Below are positions 1 to 7,724 of a stretch of 10,604 bases of DNA, in pieces (the first letter of the stretch is position 1; the number at the start of each line of letters is the position of its first letter). Under the pieces are notes generated by a model. That model saw only the letters and a list, made by a program, of their open reading frames with translations, had not been told where the DNA came from and made no database searches. The stretch comes from CALMFT01 sp041674565 (lineage in GTDB: Bacteria > Patescibacteriota > Gracilibacteria > Absconditabacterales > Absconditicoccaceae), in NCBI GenBank assembly GCA_041674565.1, contig JBAYVQ010000024.1, positions 1 through 10,604 on the forward strand, in the 5' to 3' direction. The translations under genes were made by a program, and so were the position numbers.

Positions 1-1
1 A

Positions 2-1237
2 GGAGCAGATTTTGACCAGAGAATTATCAGATGGTTGGTAGATCAGTTTAAGGCAAAAGAAGGTATCGATCTGAGTGCAAACCCTATGGCAATGCAAAGA
101 CTCAAGGATGAGGCTGAAAACGCCAAAAAACAATTATCTTCTGCTGATTCTGTAGACATCAATATACCTTTTATCACTACGGCTGAGGGTACGCCAAAAC
201 ATATCCAAGAGACCCTCACAAGAGCTGGTTTCGAGAGGCTTATTACTGACCTGTTGGACAGATGTGTCAAGCCCGTCAAGGATTGTATTAGAGACAGTGG
301 ACTAAGTCCTTCTGAGATTGATGATATTATTTTGGTAGGAGGAAGTACGAGGGTGCCAGCTGTTATCAAATTGGTACAAGACAATTTTGGTAAAACGCCT
401 AAAGCTACGGTAAATCCTGATGAGGCGGTAGCACTTGGTGCTGCTATCCAGGGTGGTATCTTATCTGGCAATAGCGCAGTAAGCGATATCTTGTTGATGG
501 ATGTGACTCCATTGAGTTTGGGCGTAGAAGTAGAAGGATGATTGACTCATGTCATGATAGCCAGAAACACTACGATACCTGTAAAAAAGAGCAATATCTA
601 TACAACAGCAGTGGACAATCAGCCTGCTGTGACGATCCATGTCACTCAGGGTGAAAGACCTATGGCATGAGACAATAAATCGCTCGGTATGTTTAATTTG
701 GAGGGAATACCTCCCATGAGAAGAGGACAGGCTCAGATTGAAGTAACATTTGATATTGATGCAAGTGGTATTTTGCATGTGACGGCACTGGAAAAAACAA
801 CTGGAAAGGAACAAAAAATCACTGTCCAAGGAGCCACAGGATTGAGCGATGAAGATATCAGCAAGGCTCAAGCAGATGCAGAGAGATTTGCTGAAGAGGA
901 TAAAAGAAGATTGGAGCTTGCGGAAAGTAAAAATAAGTTTGATCAAGTGCTGTATCAACTAGAATCTATGCTCGAGGAAAACAAGGACAAAATTCCTGAT
1001 GAAGAAAAAACAAAGATCGCAAGTATGATATCAGCCGGTCAAGACTTGAAAAAGGACGGAGCAACAACCAAAGAACAATTTGACGCTAAGGCACAAGAAT
1101 ACCAAAATGAAATCATGGAAATGTACAAAAAGTTCCAAGCAACAAATACTGCTCCTGGTACTGGCGCAAATCCAGATGATATTATTGACCCAAATGTTGG
1201 GTCTGGACCGACTGATGGTAAAGTGATAGATGCATAA
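2..1237 (+). CDS. dnaK: DnaK (Hsp70) chaperone, C-terminal 411 residues (5' end outside window)
   Basis: ATP-dependent Hsp70 chaperone that binds exposed hydrophobic peptides in the cytoplasm with DnaJ and GrpE. The window opens inside the nucleotide-binding domain at GADFD (GGEDFD in E. coli, near residue 229), so about 225 N-terminal residues lie upstream. Visible in order: the VGGSTRVPAV nucleotide-binding segment (window residues about 112-121), the linker and start of the substrate-binding domain (DVTPLSLGVEVEGG, from about 167), NTTIP, QGERPMAGDNKSLG, QIEVTFDID, the helical lid, and an acidic-to-neutral tail ending DGKVIDA. The projected full length of about 640 aa is normal. Two in-frame TGA codons (539-541 and 668-670) read as glycine. 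The first is the second Gly of the conserved GG. The second gives MAGDNK, as in mitochondrial Hsp70. The stop is TAA and a hairpin terminator follows. Family identity is certain, and the gene looks intact rather than broken. Confidence 0.98.
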
Positions 1238-1261
1238 TCATTATGCCTATGCATATAGTTC

Positions 1262-1289
1262 AAAAAATCTCCGTAAAGGAGATTTTTTT
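1262..1289 (+). terminator. Rho-independent terminator of dnaK
   Basis: A perfect 11-bp stem (AAAAAATCTCC at 1262-1272 with GGAGATTTTTT at 1278-1288) encloses the 5-base loop GTAAA and ends in a run of seven T. It begins 24 bases after the dnaK stop. The A-tract on the left arm could also let it work on the opposite strand, but no minus-strand gene ends there. Confidence 0.9.
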
Positions 1290-1290
1290 A

Positions 1291-1331
1291 TTGACATCTA
1301 TTGACACCTTATTACTAGTAAGTCCCATATT
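1291..1331 (+). promoter_or_regulatory. Possible promoter with doubled TTGACA box
   Basis: Two TTGACA hexamers (1291-1296 and 1301-1306) repeat with a 10-base period directly after the dnaK terminator. No good TATAAT follows at 17 bases. The best candidate is CATATT (1326-1331), 19 bases after the second box and matching four of six positions. If it is used, transcription would start around 1338, almost on the start codon of the next gene, giving a leaderless or nearly leaderless mRNA. The -35 boxes are plain; the -10 assignment is inference. Confidence 0.35.
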
Positions 1332-1334
1332 TAT

Positions 1335-1649
1335 ATGATAATGATGTTTACTATGTCTAAGAAAAATCCTAATCAATGTCACATTGTACTTCGCCCAAAT
1401 ATGAAACCAGAGGATGTCACTGCTTTGATGCCTGCACAGATTGAAATCGCAGATGTGTTGAAGTACACCGACAGGTCTTCAAAATTTCTTTTTCCAGGTG
1501 GTTGTTTGCCCACCAAGCTAGAAACAATTAGAAGCCTATCATACGCAATTATGCAAGCAGTAAAAGACTTGGGTATTACGTGAATACAAAAAAAAGAACA
1601 TCTTGAGGATAGTTCTATTGTAATAACATACGAGATGCCAATCAAGTAG
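1335..1649 (+). CDS. Hypothetical protein, 104 aa
   Basis: I do not recognise this family. The frame runs from ATG 1335 through one in-frame TGA (1581-1583, Gly) to TAG at 1647-1649. Standard-code reading would cut it 22 codons short. The protein is soluble-looking, with no membrane segment or signal peptide. It contains a central FPGG turn and a C-terminal stretch of alternating hydrophobic residues (SSIVITYEM) that suggests a small alpha/beta fold. Four in-frame ATGs (1335, 1341, 1344, 1353) compete as start. The last gives the more natural N-terminus MSKKNPNQ and would fit the possible promoter better. None has a Shine-Dalgarno sequence. The gene stands alone between the dnaK terminator and the end of the minus-strand unit, whose last gene ends 6 bases away on the other strand. 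That it is a real gene is supported by the TGA = Gly reading and the clean boundaries, not by homology. Confidence 0.6.
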
Positions 1650-1655
1650 CAGTAA

Positions 1656-2003
1656 CTAAAAGTTAGATGTTCATGGCATTATATCCTGATCGCTTGATCC
1701 ATCGGCTTTGCGTGTATATTTGGGTTGTATCGTAGGCTCAGGTAATCCTAGTTTTTGAAAACAATAGGAGAGCGCTTGAGTCGTTTTTGGATATCTGTAA
1801 GAGGCATGGATGGTTTTAATGAAGGTGGTTATATTTCCATTGAGACGCTGTAATGCACTCGTGTTCAGTTGTGTCTGTGAAAGCAGAAAGCAAATCTCTC
1901 CCCTAAGTCTGATGACCTGTATCAAACTATCAGTATCCAACTTGTTAGCGTAATCTGTTCTGATTATTTCTCATAAATACTTAAGTTCATGTGATTGTCG
2001 CAT
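1656..2003 (-). CDS. Hypothetical protein, 115 aa, overlapping the end of tatD
   Basis: I do not recognise this family. With TGA = Gly the frame runs from ATG at 2003-2001 to TAG at 1658-1656 and contains two TGA glycines (1973-1971 and 1673-1671). The start lies inside the tatD end, a 23-base overlap in another frame, so translational coupling is likely. The protein is helical-looking and polar, with no signal peptide or obvious membrane helix. A hydrophobic patch (EICFLLSQTQLN) is followed by a segment rich in R, Y and T. The C-terminal third (from about PKYTRKADG) looks disordered. No Shine-Dalgarno is seen. A shorter version could start at TTG 1940. It is the last gene of the minus-strand unit and is convergent with the 104-aa gene. 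Confidence 0.5.
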
Positions 2004-2823
2004 GGGGAAAATAGAGCTTCATAAAATTGTTGTACACGTGTTTTTTCAGTGTATCTATAGATATTCCGAAATGTTGTGCAATATAATCATAGGTATAAAT
2101 AATCTGAGCAGGGGTATTGGTGGTTCATCTGATGGCTTGAGCAGCCAGATAAGGACTATCTGTTTCAAGTAGTATGTGCACATCGTGATCCAAGCAGTAT
2201 TGAAAACTATCCCTGAGTTCTTGCGCTTTGGGATAGGTAATATTTCCACAAAAACCAATCCGTAAGTGGTCATGGGGAATCGTATTTTGTAGTACTTGAA
2301 GTTCCTGTGGTCCATATCACCAACAGTGGTAGTATATCTTGAGATCTACAAAATCTTTGACTACGTCCAAGGTACCAGCGAAATCATCTCTTGAGTGGAT
2401 GATGATGGGCAAATCGAGCTTTCTAGCTAGCTCACATTGTGCACGAAACAGTGTTTTTTGTGTGGTATGATGAGGCACATACTGTTCTCGATGAAGATCG
2501 GTACCAATTTCTCCTATTCAGATTATGTGTTGTTTGTGATGGGCATAGAGTTCTTCTAGATCGCATATTGCTTGCTCTAGATTTGTCGTGTCTTGGTGTT
2601 GTTCGGCGTATTCTGGGTGTATACCGATAGTTGCTCAAACAAATAATGAAGGATAATCTGATATGATTTGTGTCATCAAAGCAACGGCATGTTTGCTATC
2701 TTCCTGCTCGGTGCCAATGATACTCAGGCCCTTACCTTCTTGTCCCACAAAATCTCTGATGTGATTATGCCAATTATCAGAGAGTTGTGCTGCGTTGAGA
2801 TGACAGTGTGCATCGATAATCAT
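1981..2823 (-). CDS. tatD: TatD family metal-dependent deoxyribonuclease, 280 aa
   Basis: TatD enzymes are cytoplasmic TIM-barrel hydrolases of the amidohydrolase superfamily, with divalent-metal-dependent 3'-5' DNase activity in the studied members. The expected ligands are present: the N-terminal DAHCHLN gives H6 and H8; GIGEIGTD gives E105; IIHSRDD gives H143; HCWG gives H166; ETDSPYL gives D222. The family landmark IGIHPEYA follows the first TGA, and FGISIDTLKKHVYNN matches the usual C-terminal helix. The length is close to the usual 255-265 plus a short tail. Five TGA codons encode Gly (plus-strand positions 2635, 2518, 2317, 2125 and 1987). One is the first Gly of GIGEIG and one follows HCW where the family has HCFSG. 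It starts 12 bases after the stop of the upstream membrane gene and ends in TAA inside the next gene. Under the standard code it would look like several fragments in this frame. Confidence 0.95.
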
Positions 2824-2835
2824 GAGAGTATTGTG

Positions 2836-4977
2836 CTATGATTTTGGTTTGATTTCAAGTTTAGAGTACTCTTTTCCTTCTTTACTAAGTTTGGTCGCGT
2901 TGTCTCCCACGACCTTGTCAAATGTAGTAGTGCTGGGGCCGGCTCAATCCTTGAACGATTCTTGTGTTTTGGGATCCAGTGCCCGAGTAACGAATCATCC
3001 AACTGCCTTACTGTTAGTAAAGAGCTTGTCTATATCAAGTTCTTCCTTGTCATCTGCGCCTTTGGTGTAGTAGTCATCGTGTTTGATTATGTCCTTGAAC
3101 TCTAAATATGCCGCTCATCCGTTCGTTAACCAGTTCGTCATCATAGATTTAAATCTCCGATTGTCTGCGGTAACGATACCTCACGCTTTTCCAGTATCAT
3201 TAATATCAGCACGAACTTTTTTGAAGAACTCTTCTGAGTATCGAGAGAAATTATTGATATCGGTCTTTGCCGCTGTCTTTGCACTCTCTTTGAATGTGCT
3301 GAGCTCAAATTTGGTATTTCTTGTATCGAAACTTACAGAGCCATCATATGTTTTTTTGAATCACAATTTTTGTCATCGGTCTGACTGCGCTACCTTGCTT
3401 TTGAGCTCACGTAGGTTCTTGGTTTTAATGGGATCTACGTAGTTGTCCTTAAAGTATCATCCTAGTTTATCCAAGTTAAATGCTTGTTTATCGAGTGCAT
3501 CGAGTGACACCATCTTGCCATCGACTCCGATAGGGAGTTTGATAAACTGCGTGATGGCGCTTTTACCTGAATCCATAACCCTTTTGCCAAGTCAGCTCAA
3601 TAGTTTGCTCGTAGACAAACCTACCCTAAACACAGCTCGCAATAATCATACTGTCATAATACAAATAATCAGATATCCTATTGCTCCTCCTATGTACTGA
3701 GAAGTATCTTTTACAAAGTTGCCCTCGAGCTGAAAAGATGATCATCATGCTTGTATCGTATGTCCGTCTGTAGATATACTGAAGTCCTCACTAAATTTTT
3801 GTTGTAGCGCTTGGCTCGAGGCAGCTATCTCTGCGGCATTATAGCTTGTATCGCTTCACACTCCGCCAGATAGGGCGCTAAAGATACTTGCGATAGCAAT
3901 GATGGCAAAAAACATAGTACCTACAACAGTGACTGGAGTAAAGATGGCCCCAACGATGTTTTTGCCATCAAAATGATCTTCGCCGTTATACTGTTTGCTG
4001 AACATGGGTTTACTATTCCCAAAATCCATGATTTTTTTGAGCCAGGGTACGTCTTTATCTAAACCTCCAAGCTTGAGTGCGATAATTGGTCCAGTAGCAA
4101 ATCGGACCCGTATCAACAGCATCCTCACGAAATTGACTACCAGTAGCGCTACCAACGGTGTGTAAAACATAACCATCAAGAATATTTTTAGCAGAAAGCT
4201 GATAGTGATAGATCCCGCATCGTAGGTCCCATTGGTACTGCTTGTGGAGTTGGTAGTATTCACGTCTAGATATTCATATGTTTTGAATACTCCCATACCA
4301 AAGTACATCAATGGCCCAGACATATCTTGTCGGGTGGGTACGATCTTTTGTATGTAATCGCTCGTAGTTCATGCATTTGTAATGCAGTTTGGTATCGTGC
4401 TTGTGTCTAGTTTGTTGTCTCGATCATACTTTATTTTGTTGGGCATACAGACCATCTGTCTATCTATGGCTCATTGCAACATAGGAGAAGATTGGATAAT
4501 CTGAAGTCACATATTGCTCACTCATACCACCGCTAAGTTACTAAGATCAATCACCGCAGTCAGCAAAAACCAACTGGAATTTACCAGTAGCGAAGTAATA
4601 ACTAGTCTGACTATTTTTCATCCCAATTCTGATGGAGCTGCTCCTTTCCCTGAGCTTGCTATGTTGTACACGATACTGAGTACCGCACCAACGATAATGA
4701 AATTAGCAATAACTCTACATATGCTTCGGATCTGAAACAAAAATCAGGTTATCTTGAATGCCTCTCATGTCACTAGGGCATTGGTCATCATTTTGCCTGC
4801 CAAGTTAGCAATAGGTATCCATAGTCGTGATAAGAGCTTGGCTATGATGGTTAGGTTTTCAGATCGCTCTTTTAGAGATTCGTTGGTAGTTCCATCTTGT
4901 GCAAATCCCCATCAGGGGACAAGAAAAACAATGCCTATAAGGAGTAATAAGATGATATGGTTGCGTCGCTTATACAT
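2836..4977 (-). CDS. Multi-pass membrane protein, VirB6/TrbL-like (tentative), paralogue 2, 713 aa
   Basis: Likely inner-membrane protein. ATG at 4977-4975 opens a signal-peptide-like stretch (KRR, hydrophobic residues 8-20, then GFAQ-DG). Membrane segments follow at roughly residues 42-64, 88-107, 122-151, 255-298 (two helices), 341-371 and 428-447. After these comes a charged, probably cytoplasmic tail of about 260 residues. The loop around 155-250 carries C177 and C198 and is probably extracytoplasmic. It shares P55-x10-N66-x-LV-x-GE-x-F with the upstream gene without a gap, as well as S-x-FL-x-x-A-DLS and IFxPVxVV. A long protein with a periplasmic loop and grouped helices fits VirB6/TrbL-type channel proteins of type IV secretion systems, but no VirB4 or VirD4 is in view, so function is inference. 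About 20 TGA codons encode Gly. It starts 13 bases after the upstream stop, has no Shine-Dalgarno, and ends in TAG. Confidence 0.85.
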
Positions 4978-4990
4978 CGTTACAAAAAGA

Positions 4991-7510
4991 CTATGATTTG
5001 AATTCAAACCTATTGGTATTGTTGGATGTGTTCAGGAATACCTCATTTGCTTTTGCATTCTTTGGGTCGTCGTACTGCTGGATTCCGAAGTCACGTGCTA
5101 TCTTGGAGTAGAGATCGGCTTTGCCATTGAGGGTGCTATTGATGTTATCTAGGTTGGACTTGTCAGTAGGGCCAAATGAGTAGTTGGCGATAGCCTTGAT
5201 CATGGCTTGTTTTTGTGGATCTGCTTGTGTTTGCAATAGTGATACCATGTCAGCATTCTTTTTGTATCCAGTAAATGCTCCATCGGCTCCGACAGTGGTA
5301 TATGATGTTACGACTTTTTTGCTACCATCTTGGACGCCCGCCCTCAGTTGAGCAATCTTGGATTTATTATTACCAACCAGATTTGCCGCCGTCTTATCGT
5401 CTGTGAGCGCCATATTGAGTGCGTCAAATACTCCACTTGCATCTTTTGATAACGCTACCTTTTCCCAGAATTCGGCCTTTGCTACCATGTCTTCAAGGTT
5501 GCCACCGAGTTTCAATTGTGTTGATATAGGCTTCAGTGCTGGAGTATCTTTTGTATTCACGTAATGAAAGTTTTTATTTTCCGGAGCTGTCTTAATAATG
5601 CCATTTGCTAACGCATCTGCCGCAGATACATCGGTGACCGGTCATTTGATAGCAAAGTTGCTGTTGTGATCGGAGTATGCCTTAGAGCCAGGTATGCGTG
5701 CTTTCCAGAAATTAGAAAGCTCTTTGGCATTATCAGTCGTGGTATCTTCAGTGAGTTTTTTGACTGCCGCATCAGTAACTTCTCCTGCCACCTCATTGAT
5801 ACTGTTCCGACTATACCCTCCAAATATAGGTCTTGTAGAAAGGTAATCCTCTCCAATACTTTGGACTTTGTTTGCAATTCCTTTGGTGAGACTTGCGGAT
5901 TTGAGCGCCATAAACATCATATTTCGCATAATAAGAATACCAAAGATGTTGGCGATAATCCAAGTGAAGTAGTCAAAAAATATACTAGTAGCATACTCTC
6001 CGTCAAATTTTTTGATGGCGATGTCAGTAGTGTGTTCGCCATTATTATGTACTTTAAATGTTTGATATTCTGAATCAGTATTGTCTACTTCTATGCCAAT
6101 AGCCTGTAGTAACCCGTCTTTTTCTGCCGCTGGCCCAAGGATCTTATTGGTTGCGCTCAGGAAAATAAGCGATATACCTAGTGCAAGTACCACCAATACG
6201 GGTTGGAAGATGAGCTCTATAATTCAGGAAAGATCTGGTTTGTACTCCATCATTCACTTTCACCAGTTGAAGGAAAGGTTTTTCCCAAGATCACTAATGA
6301 CACTATTTCATCCGCTTCCTCCCAAAAACTTATATAGTACAATAAATGGACTAAAGGCTATGACGATCCAAAGTATCCCTATCCTTGCGATACTTGTTGC
6401 TGCCAATGCGATCAGTGGTATAATAAGCAATAATCAGACTATTCCTTTTAACAAAAATAAAATCACTTCTGCTTCGGTAGATTTACCACTGACTGTCACA
6501 TTGAGACTGGTGAAGTTTAGTAAGGACCCGTAGATAGTATACAGTGGTCAAACCATAGATTTGGAGCTGTCGATAAGGCTGTTGATACTTGCACATAGGC
6601 TTGTTTCCATATATCCTGTACCAGCGGCGATGGCAGCAGCAAGTTGCGACTTGTCTGTGAGATCTATATTGCCTCCATTGGTTGCCATAAGCATGGTAGG
6701 TGATAAGACGCAGTACTCTTTGGATATATCACGTCCAGGATATTTTGTTTTTGTATCTTCAATATATTTATCTCGATTAGTTGGTGTTATCTTATCTTGT
6801 TCAAATTTACATACGGTAAATGATTCACCGCCACACGAGTACAGGGTACTAAATCTGTATCATCACTCTTGATCCGAGTCCGATAGTAACGAGTCGGTGA
6901 GGTTGATGACACTGTGGTTATTTAGTATCTTGACGTTGAGGCTATCATCGTTCTTGAGTACACTAAGAGGGATGCCTCATACTTGATAAATCAATATAGT
7001 ACTCAGATCCACTAGTGCAGACACAAGAAATCGCGACATAGGTATAAATATACCAGCCAATATCCAGCTTTTGAGTTTTTTGGCCATAATGCTCCCCAGG
7101 TCTTTTTTTTCTCGCAATCCCGAGGCAATATCCCATAGTATAGCTAGTGTCATAAGCAAGAAGGAAATCTGCATCATGACACTCCAAAACCTCCTGAGTA
7201 TGGTGGTCATGCCAAACACCTCTCCGTACACCAAACTATTGTCCAGTGCTAGACCCGTAATGGCCAACAATGGTCGTATGATAATATACAAAAAGTTTAA
7301 AAATAGGTCCAAAAATGCCGCTAGATCAAGCAATGACTGATTGTCTGTGGATGCTACTCATTGCGTTGTAGCTGCTGGGTTTGCTGTGCTATTTGCATAT
7401 ACTACATTCCCGCCTGTCTGATTATTAAATATCTCGATATGACCCAAAAACCCAAATCATACAATTATTGCTCATATGGTCAATATTCCTTTTTTTAGCT
7501 GTTGCATCAT
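4991..7510 (-). CDS. Multi-pass membrane protein, VirB6/TrbL-like (tentative), paralogue 1, 839 aa
   Basis: First gene of the minus-strand unit. The start is ATG 7510-7508 (a second ATG follows directly), giving KK plus a hydrophobic stretch at residues 9-23 as signal peptide or first helix. Further membrane segments lie near 64-90, 108-124, 150-178, 349-395 (two helices), 429-453 and 509-535. Residues of about 179-345 form a polar loop with C226, C234, C267 and C306, consistent with an extracytoplasmic domain that could form disulfides. A second small loop (459-508) precedes the last helix, and a soluble region of about 300 residues ends the protein. Helix order and the motifs P80-x10-N91-x-LV-x-GE-x-F and IFxPVxVV (434-441) match the next gene. 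Thirteen TGA codons encode Gly, all upstream of base 5641 in the gene direction. The stop is TAG at 4993-4991. Type IV secretion channel role is inference from architecture. Confidence 0.85.
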
Positions 7511-7563
7511 GTGAAGAGGCTCGTAAGAGAATAGTGGTGGTATGTATTGTGGTCAATATAGAG

Positions 7564-7592
7564 ATTATAGCCGAAGCGTGTATATTTGTCAA
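7564..7592 (-). promoter_or_regulatory. Consensus sigma-70-type promoter of the membrane-protein/tatD unit
   Basis: Read on the minus strand, TTGACA (7592-7587) is followed after exactly 17 bases by TATAAT (7569-7564), a perfect match at both boxes. The expected transcription start is near 7557, about 47 bases before the ATG at 7510. No Shine-Dalgarno lies in that leader. This supports the chosen start and suggests housekeeping, fairly strong transcription of the unit. Confidence 0.85.
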
Positions 7593-7620
7593 AGATAGGC
7601 TGGGTTTTTGCGCCTTGGCA

Positions 7621-7648
7621 TTGATAAAATACCAAAAATAGATATGGT
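7621..7648 (+). promoter_or_regulatory. Weak candidate promoter for pnp
   Basis: TTGATA (7621-7626) and TATGGT (7643-7648) with a 16-base spacer match the consensus at five and four of six positions. A start near 7655 would leave a leader of about 70 bases before the pnp ATG. It is the best of several weak candidates in the 214-base divergent intergenic region 7511-7724. Confidence 0.25.
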
Positions 7649-7659
7649 AGGCATAAAGC

Positions 7660-7689
7660 GTGGTATATGCCACAATAAGTTCACGAACT
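7660..7689 (+). promoter_or_regulatory. Two adjacent short palindromes upstream of pnp
   Basis: GTGGTATATGCCAC (7660-7673) is self-complementary apart from one T:G pair, and AGTTC-AC-GAACT (7678-7689) is a second palindrome four bases later. Both lie 36-65 bases upstream of the pnp start. They could form leader RNA structures or a repressor site. In E. coli, pnp is autoregulated through a structured leader, but the sequences here are not related to it, so the role is open. Confidence 0.3.
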
Positions 7690-7724
7690 ACATATTTAGT
7701 TGTGTTTTATTTTTTGTTTTTGAT

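Noticed and set aside
539..670. dnaK appears broken by two stop codons (pseudogene)
   Set aside because: Both are TGA at glycine positions in an otherwise intact frame, and the same pattern occurs in every long gene of the window.
461..958. Long minus-strand open frame opposite dnaK
   Set aside because: It is antisense to a well-conserved gene, its translation has no recognisable features, and the dnaK frame explains the sequence.
1596..1679. Nested inverted repeats between the convergent genes (ATGCCA/TGGCAT, GAACATC/GATGTTC, TAACT/AGTTA) as a bidirectional terminator
   Set aside because: Arms are short, partly coding and widely spaced, and no T-run follows on either strand.
2055..2315. 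86-codon minus-strand frame inside tatD
   Set aside because: Out of frame with TatD, whose metal-binding residues and ETDSPYL motif lie in the other frame across this stretch.
3083..3442. Plus-strand open frames across 2822-3700 and 4514-4996
   Set aside because: They lie opposite the 713-aa membrane protein, whose frame is continuous once TGA is read as Gly, and they have no start signals or neighbours on that strand.
7608..7724. N-terminal extension of PNPase from the upstream in-frame start
   Set aside because: The extra 39 residues do not resemble PNPase N-termini, while MSFTIRKPQ at 7725 does; the extension covers the intergenic palindromes.
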